NCBI RefSeq assembly: GCF_018913985.1
Contig: NZ_JAHMHK010000001.1
Span: 310,001 to 374,000 of the forward strand
From: Mycoplasma zalophidermidis
GTDB lineage: Bacteria; Bacillota_I; Bacilli_A; Mycoplasmatales; Metamycoplasmataceae
DNA: 64,000 bases
Direction: 5' to 3'
The notes under the pieces are model-generated. The model did no database searches and was not told the origin of the DNA. It worked only from the letters and a program-made list of their open reading frames with translations. Shown piece by piece: positions 1 through 10,901 of the stretch. Both the position numbers and the translations under genes were made by a program. Positions within the stretch are counted from its first letter, which is position 1; every line of letters starts with the position of its first letter.

Positions 1-834
1 TTTTGTTGAAACTTTTGAATTGTCTGTTTTATTTTCAAAATCATTGATAGCTTTAGCTCATGGGGCTGTTGCGAATGTACCATCTTCATTGTAAGGATTT
101 ACTCCCGAACATCAAAACATTCAATCGTGTAGATATTTAGCATCAACTCCTTCTTTAATTAAATTCTTTTTAATACCTTCAACTGAGTCTTTTAACTGTC
201 TAATTCCCGAGTTAAACATAACGATACCGCCATTAGCATATACGTGTTTAATAAAGTTGATTGCACCAGCAACTGCTCTTCTGTTACCTTTAGCATCAAC
301 TGAGTCTTTTTTATCTTCGCTAAATCTACCATTATTTTCAGCAACCATTCAAGACTCAGTTTTTTCATTTATAAATACAGTTTCATCAACATCCATAAAT
401 ACTACTGGTACACCATATCCGCTTTTAGGGTTAGAAACTACACCTGTTTCAACATTTAGCGCTGAATAGTCCATTTTATCTTCTTCTGCACGTTTCTTTA
501 GATTGTCAAATGCTAGAGTAGCAAGAGTGTAGGCTTGTAATGATTGTAATTTTGCCTCAGCAGATCTCATATATCAAACAATAGCGCCGGTAATGCCAAC
601 ACCTGAATTTAATTTACCAATGATTTGCGCTTTAGCATTTTTATCCAATTTAAGTTGCGAAACCAATTCGATTTGTTTTTCAACAGGTAATTTATTTATT
701 TCTTCACTTAAATTTATTTTTTTAGTTGTTTTACTGTCATCCTTATTGTCATTATTATTGCATGCGGCAGCAACAATTGGGAAAGCAGATACAGCCGAAG
801 TACCCACAAGTAACAATTTTAATTTTTTATTCAT
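1..834 (-). CDS. 5'-nucleotidase, lipoprotein e(P4) family (3' end outside window)
   Basis: Probable surface acid phosphatase/5'-nucleotidase of the HAD superfamily, P4 type, which would release nucleosides or cofactors from phosphorylated forms outside the cell. The signal peptide ends in a lipobox with Cys25. The segment YMRSAEAK and the catalytic motif MDVDETVF are typical of the family, whose catalytic DxD aspartates lie in DVDET. Three open stretches join through TGA Trp codons at 574, 349 and 121. A strong AAGGAGA precedes the ATG at 834. It is a tandem paralogue of the next upstream gene (1017-2378). The frame is still open at base 1, so the C-terminus is missing here. Confidence 0.9.
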
Positions 835-881
835 TTTATCTCCTTAAGTGTCCTTAACATATCCAAATTATGGATGGTTAA

Positions 882-887
882 ATTATA
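882..887 (-). promoter_or_regulatory. -10 box (TATAAT) of the first P4 lipoprotein gene
   Basis: TATAAT on the minus strand, about 48 nt before the start codon at 834, with a good ribosome binding site in between. Inferred from sequence only. Confidence 0.45.
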
Positions 888-992
888 CCTTTATTATTGA
901 TGAATAATTAGATATAGTAATCTCATGAAAAATAAAATAATGAGTATTGTTCTTAGAAAAATTACGAATTCAATTGAAAAATGTTTTTATAC

Positions 993-1013
993 AAAAAATG
1001 GGTTTCCCCATTT
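993..1013 (-). terminator. Rho-independent terminator of the second P4 gene
   Basis: The inverted repeat AAATGGG/CCCATTT has a short loop and is followed on the minus strand by TTTTTTG. It lies 4 nt past the stop codon at 1017. It separates the two tandem phosphatase genes, so each probably has its own transcript. Confidence 0.7.
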
Positions 1014-1016
1014 AAT

Positions 1017-2378
1017 TTATTTTGTTTCTGAAACATTATCTTTTGAGTTGTTTTTAATTTCATTAAGTAGTTTTCAAATCTTGTCATAAGTACCATAGTT
1101 AAGTCCCCTGGTTCAGCCACCATACATTGCGTTTCCAGGAACTTGAACGTTAAATTGGTGTCAGTCAACTTTATCTGTTTTAACATCCACTTTTGCGGTC
1201 TTACCTTCACCGGTCTTTGTTTTAGTTACTTTAACCCCTAGAGCCCCATTAATGTTTTCGAATAATTCTTTTAGATTTGCTTCGTAATATTCTCTGGTTT
1301 TATCCATGTTTTTAAGGTGTTTATAAGCATCGTCATAGAAGTCATTAAAGTCATCACCAATTCTCATAATTACTTTTGTTACAACTTTATCGCCGGCCTC
1401 ATTTTGTGATTTTGAGAAATCTCAACCAGCTGTATTGTCATTAACAGCATTCATTCTTTCGTTTTTGCTTGTTGCTCATTGAGTTGTTTTTTCATTCTTA
1501 AATAATTCAACGGCGGTCTTTCACGGAGTTGGGTCATATTTGGTTTTTTTATCATCTAAAAATGGCTTAACCCCTGAGCATCAGAACATTCAGTCATGCA
1601 CGTATTCTTTTTTAACTCCGGCATCAATTAAGTTTTTGCTGATTCCGTCAATGGCGGGTTGTAATTGTCTAATTCCTGAGTTAAACATAACGATTCCACC
1701 ATTTTCAAATACATGGTTAATAAATTCGATTGCACCAGGAACGGCACGTCTTTTGCCTTTGGCGTCAACAGAGTCTTTAAAATCTTCGGCAGTAATATTT
1801 TTTTCTTTATCAACAACGCCTCAATCCATGTGTTCGTCTACAACCATTCATGATTCAACATATTCATTAACAAATACAGTTTCATCAACATCCATAAATA
1901 CTACTGGTACTGATTTTCCAGTTTCAGGATTTTTTACTAATCCAGTTTTTTTATCAACCGCTTTGTAGTCCATTTTATCTGTATCAGCATATTTTTTAAG
2001 ATTATCAAAAGCAATAGTTGCTAATTTGTATGCTTGAACTGCTTGTACTCTCGCTTCTGCGGATCTCATGTATCAGACAATTGCTCCTGCAATTCCAGCT
2101 CCACTATTCAATTTGTTAATTAGAGTAGCTTTTTCGTCTTTAGTTAAATCTAACTTAGAGATTAGTTCTAATTGTTCTTCCTTGTTTAATTTTTCAATTT
2201 CTTGTTTTAAACTAATATCTTTTTGTTTTGATTCATTAAGTTGTTTTTGTAAATCTTTAATTTGATTGTTTAATTTTTCAACTTCTTTATTGTCTTTATT
2301 GTTGCAGGCAGCAGCCAATGTTGGTACTGTTGTTAGTGTTGTAGCTCCAACAAGTAAAAATTTCATTTTTTTATTCAT
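1017..2378 (-). CDS. 5'-nucleotidase, lipoprotein e(P4) family
   Basis: Full-length (453 aa) P4-type acid phosphatase/5'-nucleotidase lipoprotein. Residues 1-25 form a lipoprotein signal with Cys25. Residues about 31-70 are Lys/Glu-rich and probably coiled coil, making a stalk. The HAD motif MDVDETVF follows, with the nucleophile Asp163 and Asp165. The C-terminal half holds RIGDDFNDF and a GNAMYGGW segment seen in P4 proteins. In-frame TGA codons read as Trp. AGGAGA precedes the ATG at 2378. It is clearly paralogous to the gene downstream; the duplication is old, since the stalk regions differ strongly. Confidence 0.92.
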
Positions 2379-2396
2379 TTTGTTATATCTCCTATG

Positions 2397-2458
2397 ATTA
2401 ATTTCACATAGAAATTATACTTTATTACAATTCACTTGGAATCAATTTCACATAGAAA
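2397..2458. repeat. 18-bp direct repeat flanking the -10 box of the P4 gene
   Basis: ATYAATTTCACATAGAAA occurs at 2397-2414 and 2441-2458, 44 bp apart with one difference. The TATAAT of the minus-strand gene (2414-2419) lies between the copies, so one copy sits in the 5' untranslated region and one near the -35 region. The placement fits an operator pair, but no regulator is known. Confidence 0.5.
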
Positions 2459-2560
2459 AACTGCTAAAAAACCCGAAATAATACTAGAGTTCATTAACTC
2501 TATTTCATATTTTTCTCACAATTTATTGATTTTTTCTGAAAATTCTATAAAAAGACTAAA

Positions 2561-2584
2561 AATAAAAACGCAAAATGTTGCGTT
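2561..2584 (-). terminator. Terminator of mnmG-rlmH
   Basis: Perfect 7-bp stem AACGCAA/TTGCGTT with a 4-nt loop, overlapping the rlmH stop codon and followed on the minus strand by TTTTTATTTTT. Confidence 0.85.
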
Positions 2585-3029
2585 ATTTATGATATTTTTT
2601 GTTATTTAAAATTGATGCTGCTCTATAAATTTGTTCACCTAACATAATTCTGAACAATTGGTGTGGAAAAGTTAGCTTAGAAAATGAAAATTTTATGTTT
2701 GAATTAATTAAAGTTTCATCCATTCCATCTGATCCACCGATTATGAATGTTATGTCATCGTGAGAGTTGATAATGTCGCTAAAATCAACTGAATCAAACT
2801 GTTTACCTTGTAATGAACACATCATAACAAACGAATCTTTTGGGATTAAATCTAAAATTAATTTAGTTTCTTTTGTTTTTTTAACCTCAATATTTTTTTC
2901 TTCGCTAAATTCTTTAACCTCAACAGTATTTATTTGATAATAGTGAGAAATTTGTTTTTGGTAATGTAAAAATAATTTTTTAAAATCGGGACTCAGTGAA
3001 CCGACAGATATGATTTTAATTTTTTTCAT
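2583..3029 (-). CDS. rlmH: 23S rRNA pseudouridine-1915 N3-methyltransferase RlmH
   Basis: SPOUT-family methyltransferase acting on pseudouridine 1915 in helix 69 of 23S rRNA. The 148-aa length is normal. The SAM-binding knot motif [10 protein letters not shown] and the C-terminal [15 protein letters not shown] segment are diagnostic. The ATG at 3029 gives the usual start [10 protein letters not shown]; an upstream TTG at 3044 lies deeper inside mnmG and is less likely. It overlaps the end of mnmG by 14 nt, so the two are translationally coupled. Confidence 0.93.
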   Translation of the reverse strand: MKKIKIISVGSLSPDFKKLFLHYQKQISHYYQINTVEVKEFSEEKNIEVKKTKETKLILDLIPKDSFVMMCSLQGKQFDSVDFSDIINSHDDITFIIGGSDGMDETLINSNIKFSFSKLTFPHQLFRIMLGEQIYRAASILNNKKYHK

Positions 3030-4854
3030 TATTTTTACTTTCAATATGAAACATCAACATTTGTATATCGGCTGGATTTATTCCACTAATGCGAGAAGCC
3101 TGCCCAATTGTTTGAGGGCGTATTTTAATAAATTTTTGTTTAGCTTCAGTTGCGATGTTTTTAACATGTTCGTAATCGATATCTACTGGAATTTTTAAGT
3201 TTTCCAGTCGCACCATTTTTGAAGCATCAGTTTTTTGTTTTTCTATGTACCCGTGTAATCTAACCATAATAGTTAATTCTTTTTGAAATTCAAAATCTGG
3301 AATTATATCATTTGGGTCAACATCTGGTCTAGACAATACTTTTAGTAATGTAACCCCATCAAAAATTTGGTATTTTTGAGCAACTTCTGATTTTCCTGAT
3401 AAATAAGTTGTATGAAGTCTTTGTATTTCATCGTCAATCATTTTGTATTTGTTAATAACTTTTTGGTATTGTTGTTCAGAAATAGTCTGAGCATATAAAC
3501 CGTATTCAACTAAACGAATGTCGGCGTTATCATTTCTTAATAAAAGTCTATATTCTGCACGAGATGTCAACATTCTATATGGTTCTTTTGTACCTTTGGT
3601 TACTAAGTCATCAATTAATACACCTAAATAAGCGTGATTTCTTAAAATAATTATAGGGTCTTTATGTTCTAGTTTTAAACCGGCGTTAATTCCTGCTACT
3701 AACCCTTGACCAGCTGCTTCTTCATATCCGCTAGTACCGTTAATTTGACCAGCAGTAAATAAGTTTTCAACAACCTTTGTTTCTAATGAAGGTTTAAGTT
3801 GTAATGGGTCGATTGCATCATATTCAATAGCATATGCTCATTTTTGTACTCTTGCATTTTTTAAACCTGGAATTGTCCGAATAATTTTATCCTGCACATC
3901 AATTGGCAACGATGTTGAAAGTCCATTAACATATGTTATAGTTCCATCTGCTGTTTCTGGTTCAAAAAATATTTGGTGTCTTTCTTTCGATGCGAACTTA
4001 ACAATTTTATCTTCAATTGAAGGACAATATCTAGGTCCTATTCCTTCAATTAATCCTGAATACATTGCACTTCTGTGTAGATTTTCATTGATAATTCTGT
4101 GTGTTTCTGCGTTAGTATATGTTAAATGGCAAGCAATTTGTGTAGGCACATTGACATGTGAACGAGAAGAGAAACTAAGATTTATGTCATCTAATATTTC
4201 TTGCTCGACTTCACTGTAATCTATTGAGTCCGATCAAATTCTAGGTGGTGTTCCAGTCTTTAATCTTTGAATAGTAAAGCCATGGTCTTTTAAAGATTTT
4301 GATAATGTTTTAGTTGTTCTTTCGTTATCGGGTCCGCTTTGTGTTGTTTCGTCACCGCGCAAAATTCTAGAATCCATATAAGTACCGGTTGTTATAACAC
4401 AAACATCAGAATATATGCTTTGTCCATTATCTAATTTAACACCTACAAAACGGTTTTTATCTGTCAATATTTCTTCAACACCAGATTCCAACAAATCTAG
4501 GTATGGTTCTTTTTCAACTTCTTTTTCAATGATTTGAGAATATTTTTCTTTGTCAATTTGAGCCCTAAGTGCTCAAACAGCTGGTCCTTTTGACTGATTA
4601 AGCATTTTTAACTGAATTGTGGCTTGGTCGGCTCAAAATCCTTGCATACCTCCCAAGGCATCAATTTCGCGAGTAATTATTCCTTTTGCTGGGCCACCGA
4701 TTGAAGGGTTACAAGGCATCATGCCAAGTCTATTTTTGTTGAATGAAATTAAAAGGGTTTTATGTTTTTTGTGCGCTAAAGCAAACGCAGCCTCAAGTCC
4801 TGCGTGCCCGCCACCAACAACAATTGCTTCATATTTATTAATCTTATTATTCAT
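3016..4854 (-). CDS. mnmG: tRNA uridine-5-carboxymethylaminomethyl modification protein MnmG (GidA)
   Basis: FAD-dependent subunit that with MnmE installs the cmnm5 group on wobble U34 of tRNAs. The length of 612 aa is normal. The dinucleotide-binding motif [10 protein letters not shown] is near residue 13; [23 protein letters not shown] and [17 protein letters not shown] are conserved family blocks. The open frame is broken only by TGA Trp codons. The ATG at 4854 lacks a clear ribosome binding site; a TTG 8 codons upstream is less likely. It forms an operon with rlmH. mnmE is not in this window. Confidence 0.95.
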
Positions 4855-5023
4855 AGTTTTAATTTTATTGCAAAACAAAATAATCGAAATTTTTCTTAAA
4901 CGAATTAGTTTTAATTACATTTTTTTGCTAATATTATTGAAAAACGTGTGAAATATTTAAAAATTTTTATTATTTTTTAATATAAAAAATTTATAAAAAA
5001 TAATAATCTATTAATATAACAAT

Positions 5024-5029
5024 TATAAT
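5024..5029 (+). promoter_or_regulatory. -10 box of the ABC importer operon
   Basis: TATAAT 9 nt before the ATG at 5039, with no Shine-Dalgarno sequence between them. This spacing puts transcription start within a few bases of the start codon, so the mRNA is probably leaderless. Confidence 0.5.
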
Positions 5030-5038
5030 TCATGTATT

Positions 5039-6256
5039 ATGAATAAATCTATAAGCGATAAATATCATTTAATTAATATAAAAAATCTTAAATTTAAGTA
5101 CAAAAAAAATCAAGATTTTTATGATTTGGATATTAATGAATTACGAATTAAAGGAAACCAAATTGTTTCATTGTTAGGTCCGTCCGGTTCAGGGAAAACG
5201 ACTCTTTTAAATTTGTTGTTAGGTTATTTAAAACCAACAGAAGGTGAAATAATAATTAAAGATAATCCTAAAACACACGAAATAGCATATATCATGCAAG
5301 AAAATTCTATTTATGAAAACGTATCTGTTTTTGACAACATATTTTTAAGCGCAAAAAACTATCAAAAATGAGTTGATAGTGTTCGTATTGAGTATTTTGA
5401 TGAATACTTTAGTGAGAATCAAAATGACAAGTTATTTGCCTTCTATTTGAACTATGTTAATTCAACAGTTGCTCCAATACAAAGAGAATATGTAAAAAAA
5501 TGAAGATGATTCAAATTTGTTTGAAAACTATTTTGAGATAAAAAAGTTAAAAATAAATTTAAAATTTTGCATGATATAAAAATAAAAAATCTTTTCAAAA
5601 AAGAATTGAATATTGTTGCTAAAAAGTTAGGAATTGATGAACTACTTAATAAAAATGTTAATGAGCTTTCGGGTGGTCAAAAGCAACGGGTTGCTTTTGC
5701 AAAAGGAATAATTAAAAAAACAAAATTGGTACTAATGGATGAGCCATTTAGCGCCTTAGATGCCAAAATAAAAGAATCAACCATTGATTGATTATTGAAA
5801 ATAAAGAAAGAGTTCAATTTAAGTATTGTTATTGTCACTCATGATCAACACGATGCTTTAAAAATAAGCGATAAGATTATTCTACTTGATAAAGGAGTTG
5901 TTCAACAATATAGCACCGGAGATAAAATGTACGAAAACCCGCAAAATCTTTTTGTTGCGAAATTTATCGGTTCTCCAGAAATTAATTTTATTGAAACTAA
6001 AGGTGATTACTCATACTATATTAGACAAAACAAAATCGAATTAAACGCTGTTAGAAATGGTAAATATAAAATAACAGGCAAAAAACATTTCGGAGATTCT
6101 GTTCTTTATTATGTCGAAATCGACCCAAATTTGGTATGACAAATTGTTTTGAAAAATGAAGATATTAGAATCAATCAAAGGGTAAATATCAAATATATGA
6201 ATTCTGATGTGTTAGTTTTCAACAAAAACGGAGATAGAATCTATGGCAAAAACTAA
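5039..6256 (+). CDS. ABC transporter ATP-binding protein, carbohydrate (MalK/UgpC-like) type
   Basis: ATPase of an importer. The Walker A motif GPSGSGKTT is at residues 47-55, the signature LSGGQKQR at 210-217, then Walker [14 protein letters not shown] and the switch histidine in VTHDQ. The C-terminal extension is of the regulatory type found in MalK/PotA proteins. An unusual block of about 75 residues (roughly 111-185), rich in aromatic and basic residues, sits between the Q-loop and the signature; inserts here are known in mycoplasma PotA-like ATPases. 405 aa. The two permeases follow with start/stop overlaps. The neighbouring solute-binding lipoprotein favours a sugar or similar substrate over polyamine. 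Confidence 0.85.
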
Positions 6257-7202
6257 ATTTAAGAAAGAAACTATTTTCAAAGTTATTCAAATTATTCTTT
6301 TTATGCTTCCTTTACTAATTTGTATCTTGATGTTTACTATTTTGCCTATCGCTGATACATTTAGCAAATCGTTGCAATATCATCCATATGAATCAAATCA
6401 GACAATTACTACTATTAATTTTAAAAATTATGAAAAAGTGTTTATTGATCCTGATTTTCCTACTGCAATATTAAACTCAACAATGGTCCTGATTTTAGGA
6501 ACGAGTATTTCAATTTTATTGGCGTTTGGTTTTGCAATCATTATTGAAACATTGATTCTTAAAACAGCACGAAATGTTTTTTTGTCTTTAATATATTCAC
6601 AATTTTTTATTTCAAGTTTCGCTGTGGGCGTATCATTTATTTTCCTTTTTGGACCCAAAAACGTGTTCTTTCGTTTATTTGGATTTGATGGTGTTAGTTT
6701 TACTACTGGTTCCTATAAATTTCCAATTTGAGTTTATTATTCATTGTTTCAGATCTGAAGGTCATTACCATTCAATTTAATTTTGTTTGCTTCTGCAATA
6801 AACAAGGCAAACGCCAAATATTTTAAATTAATGAAAAACGATAATATCCGCTTATTTGAAATAATTAGACACATCTACATCAAAGAAGTTTCAAAAATAT
6901 TTTTCACTATTATTTTTACTAATTTTATTTTTGCCAGTTTGTTATATCCACAAGCAATTTTAGACCAAACAACGTTTGATTTTTCAACAAATAAAGCCCA
7001 CACAATCACTTCCTTTGTTTTAGATTTTATGGGAGCTGACAGGAAAATTTATAATCCGCAAAAAGCTTATGCTGCCGCTTTCTTTGGGTTTATATATTTA
7101 CTATTTTTACTATTATTAATGTTGGTTTTTCGCCCAGCAAACATAAAAAGAATTATCTTTAAATTGAAAACAATTCGCTCAAAAAGAGGTAGTCATGTTT
7201 AA
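6243..7202 (+). CDS. ABC transporter permease, first subunit
   Basis: Integral membrane permease (319 aa) with about six hydrophobic segments, beginning with an N-terminal helix at residues 13-38. It sits between the ATPase, whose end it overlaps by 14 nt, and a second permease, whose start it overlaps by 8 nt. The order ATPase, MalF-like permease, MalG-like permease, lipoprotein is that of carbohydrate importers of the CUT1 type. The EAA loop is poorly conserved, probably around residues 190-215 (FASAINKANAKYFKL). TGA codons are read as Trp. Confidence 0.8.
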
Positions 7203-7998
7203 AAAAATAACAAAAGAGATAATTAAATACATTGTTATAGGTTTTTTATGTGTTTTGATTTTATTTCCTCTTTACTATTTACTATTGTTATCATTAAAAT
7301 CTAATTCAGGAGTTATAGCTAACAATAATAGTTTGTTGATTTCTGAATTTACTTGATCAAATTTTGGTTTGGTTTTAAAAAACAATTTTCTTTGAGCATT
7401 TTTATACACTTTATTGTTTAGTTTTATATTAATAATAGTAAGAATAACTATTTATTCATTAGCAATTGCGGGTTTGTTAAAAATGAATAAAGTATTTCAA
7501 AAAACTTTTTTATACTTTTTTATAATGATAAGTTTAATTCCCGAGTTTACAATCTATTTAAGTTTGACTAAGTTATTAATTAAGTGAGATTTAAAACATA
7601 CATTCTTTGCGGCAATAACAAATGCAATATTTTCATTCTTTGTCTTTACATATATATTTAATATTGCAAAAGATGTTAAAAATAATAAACATAAGCTGAT
7701 GGTTAACGATAATTTAAAATGACATCAAAAAATCTGGTATGTATATTTTCCTAAACTTAGACTTGCATATGTATTATTAATTGTGTTTACTTTTATTAGT
7801 GTTTGAAATGATTATTTATGACCGTTGTTTCTCTTAAGGGGAACAAGTGTAACAAATATAACCATATGATATTTGAATGTAGGACACCAAGGAACATTTA
7901 ATTTTCCAAATCTGCAAGCAGCTGGAGCGTTCCTGTCAATTATAATTCCCATTGCAATTTACGGTATTTTTGCAAAAAAAATTAATTCACTTAACTAA
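7195..7998 (+). CDS. ABC transporter permease, second subunit
   Basis: 267-aa membrane protein with six predicted helices, starting MFKKITKEI at an ATG inside the end of the previous permease. Many TGA Trp codons interrupt it, so it is easily missed with the standard code. The last third (FTFISVWNDYLWPLFLL, then VGHQGTFNFPNLQAAGAFLS) matches the conserved C-terminal part of MalG-like permeases, which end in WNDYLWP...A. It would form the channel with the first permease. Confidence 0.82.
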
Positions 7999-8020
7999 AC
8001 ACGGCTATAAGTCGTGTTTT
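7997..8020 (+). terminator. Terminator between permease and lipoprotein genes
   Basis: The stem AAACACGGC/GTCGTGTTT with a 5-nt loop overlaps the stop codon of the second permease and is followed by T residues. Its position suggests the lipoprotein gene can be expressed at a different level from the transporter core. Confidence 0.7.
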
Positions 8021-8191
8021 AACTGGAATTTTTCCATAACTTTAGTTTCATATTATATATATTAATATTAATTAATGTACCTTTTTTAGGGAACTAATTC
8101 CAGTTTTTACTAATCAACGTATAAAACGTGTGTTTTAATTTAATTAATGGGGTTATAATAAAAAAGTAATTATTACGTTTAGGAGAAAAAA

Positions 8192-10009
8192 ATGAAAACA
8201 AGAAATAAGATTTTATTTTCTGTATTACCAGTGATTTCAAGTGTGCCGGTATTAGCGGCATCTTGTTCTGGTAATGAACAAAAAACCGACAAAAAAGTAA
8301 TTTTTTCAATGGCACATTCAAAAACATGGCCACTTCCATTGGCTTTAAATCCATTGATTGATTATTACAATGACTTTCATAAAAACGAAAAAGGATTCAT
8401 AAAAGTTGAACCACTATACGCTGAAACAACCAAAATATATAAAGAATTTGATTTGATAAAAGATGTTAAACAAAATATTGAAACTGGTGAAATCAGTAAA
8501 TTACCAAACCTTATTTTAGGAGCTCAAGCAAGTGCATACATTCTTAACCAAGGTAAAGATTTACTTGACTTAAATTCATACGGTGTTAATAAAGCATTAT
8601 TCTCGACAAAAATTGCAAACCTACATGCAAAACTAGCAGGTCAAGATAATACGGACAAGATTTATAACATACCTTTTGACAATGCTGACACTGATGCATT
8701 GCTATTTAATTTAGACTTAATGAATTTAATCTTTGAGTTAATTAAACAAGGCGGAGGCCAAGTAGATGAAGCTTCGGATATTTATTTAAAAGCATTAGAA
8801 GCTTCCAAAAAAGGAAATGATGTTCCCACAAACAGTATCTTTAAAGCATTGAAGGTTAAAGAAAATGCATTTAAAGATTGAAAAGTTAATGATGAGACAT
8901 TTAAATCAATTGAATCAATCAGAAAATTTAGTAAAAAATTTCATGATGGCGTTGAATTAGATTCATCAAAAATTAATAAAAAAACAATCGATGGTGAAGT
9001 TTTATCAATTGATTATCAAGATCAGGTATTTATTAAAGAATTGACCGAAAACAACAAAAATAAAAGTATTTTTTCATTAGAAAAAACAAACGATAAAAAT
9101 GAACCTACTAAGGTCAAATACAATATTGTTACTGATGAAGGAATTAAATCTAACTTTACCAATTTATGAAACTCTTATAAAGACACTGTTGCAAGACAAG
9201 AATTTACCGAAGGTGAATCAAAACATTCATTTTACAGTATAAAATATATGAAAAATCAACTAGCAGAATGAGGAAACTGAGACATTTTACAATATAAAAC
9301 AGCAATTAGTTTTGCTGCAAGCGTTGGCGCTAATATGTCAAAACAAACTGTCTGAGCTCACAAATACTTTGTTGAATTGGCTAAAGCAGCTACAGAAGAA
9401 CAATACAAAACATTTTCGACTGATGATGATGTTCTTCTAAAAGGACAAGTATTGTCTACAGGTAAAAAAGTATTTAGTGAAGGCGGTTCAAGCTTAATTC
9501 CAATTAAGTCAAGCGATAACGAATTAAATGATGCAACCGCAAAATTTGTGAAATGATTATATAATGGTAAAAATGACTTATTACAAAAAGGGAAAATGGA
9601 AGATAACTGAAAAACATTCGCTAAAACTTCAGGCTATATAATTCCTTTAAAATCGGTAATTAATGAAGATGGTTTTGATTGAATCAACCAAGAAATTACT
9701 AACTTGACAAAAAGTGTTAAAGAAAATGAAACTAAATTGAGTACTCTCGATGAAAAGCAAAAAGCTAAATGAGTATCTGATTCATTAGCTATTAACTACT
9801 TAAAATCAGCAAAAGTTTCTCTAGAATCAATGTTACTATTTGAAAAAGAAAACGATATTGTCGCTGTGGATAATGCCTTAAACGATAAAACAAGCAGTAT
9901 TATGAGTATTATCGACAAAGAATTATTGAAACAAACAAATAAGGATAAAGAAGACAGTAAATCAGCTGAAGAAATGATAGAAGCGTTTAAAACATCTATA
10001 GCAAAATAA
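8192..10009 (+). CDS. Solute-binding surface lipoprotein of the ABC importer (P68 family-like)
   Basis: 605-aa lipoprotein with a signal peptide ending at Cys25 (PVLAASC) and AGGAG at a good distance from the ATG. The pattern of a family 1 extracellular solute-binding protein is present: an N-terminal lobe with NLILGAQASAYILNQG and a later lobe with KVFSEGGSSLIPIKS. Its length and its place after a CUT1-like transporter resemble the P68-type surface lipoproteins of the hominis group. The substrate cannot be told from sequence. Eleven or more TGA codons are read as Trp. Confidence 0.8.
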
Positions 10010-10014
10010 CGCCT

Positions 10015-10038
10015 AGCACACCAAAAGGTGTGCTTTTT
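10015..10038 (+). terminator. Terminator of the ABC importer lipoprotein gene
   Basis: Perfect 8-bp stem AGCACACC/GGTGTGCT with loop AAAA, followed by TTTT. Confidence 0.9.
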
Positions 10039-10083
10039 GTTAAATTTATTTCTATTGATATATAAATAAGCTATATTTTTAAT

Positions 10084-10893
10084 ATGAATATAAATGCAAT
10101 TGAAGGATATTTTATCGATTTAGACGGAACTATGCTAGACTCAACACCTGAGCAAGGTTACATTTCTGCTGAAAATTTGCAATTCCTAAAAGAATTACAA
10201 AAGACTAAACCGGTTGTAATTTCGACTGGAAGATCTCCTAAAGGTGCAGTTGAAGATATAATGAAATTGCTTGGTGCTTCATATGCTGTTTGTTCCACAG
10301 GATCTGTTATTGTCGATAAAAAAGGCAGAGAAATTCACAGTGTTTTTTTTGATAATTCGACCAAAACGTCATTACTTCAATACTTTATGTATAGAGGATT
10401 CAATTTCATTTTAAACGGAGTTGATAATATATATTACAAAGAAAACTTTAATTGAGATAAAAGGAATTGAGTAGTCCGATTTAATAAAGTGAAATATAAT
10501 TTACTAGATATTAATCAACAAGTTCGTCAAATACTAGTGTTTGGACCAGAAATTGAAGAAATTACAAAACTAGCTGACTTTATCGAAGGTAATTGACCAC
10601 AATTAAGCACTCATACAGTTTCTGGCGGTTATTCACTTGAGATAACTCATAATACTGCCACAAAAGGAACGGGAAATGAGTATGTCGCTAACCTACTCGG
10701 CTTAAATATCAAAAAATGTGTCCACATAGGTGATTCAAGAAACGATTTATTGGCCTTACCACAGACAGGAATTTTAGTCGCAATGGATAATGCTGAAGGA
10801 GAACTAAAAAATGTTGCCAACTTTATTGGTTTTGACTTTAAAAATGGTGGTCTTGCTAAAACTATAAAAAAATTTGAAAAAGAATATAAATAG
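10084..10893 (+). CDS. Cof-type HAD-IIB family phosphatase
   Basis: 269-aa soluble haloacid dehalogenase-fold phosphatase acting on small phosphorylated metabolites; the substrate is unknown. Motif I FIDLDGT is at residues 10-16, motif II STGR near 46, and motif IV HIGDSRND near 214-221. The cap domain between them is of the Cof type. A TATATT box lies 6 nt before the ATG and no ribosome binding site is seen, so it is probably leaderless. pepC follows after 8 nt and carries the SD (TAGGAG) over this gene's stop codon. Two paralogues occur at 12324 and 36674. Confidence 0.85.
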
Positions 10894-10901
10894 GAGAAAA
10901 T

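Noticed and set aside
1540-1968. Plus-strand open frame of 142 codons
   Set aside because: It is antisense to the P4 lipoprotein gene, whose motifs and lipobox are clear, and it has no ribosome binding site.
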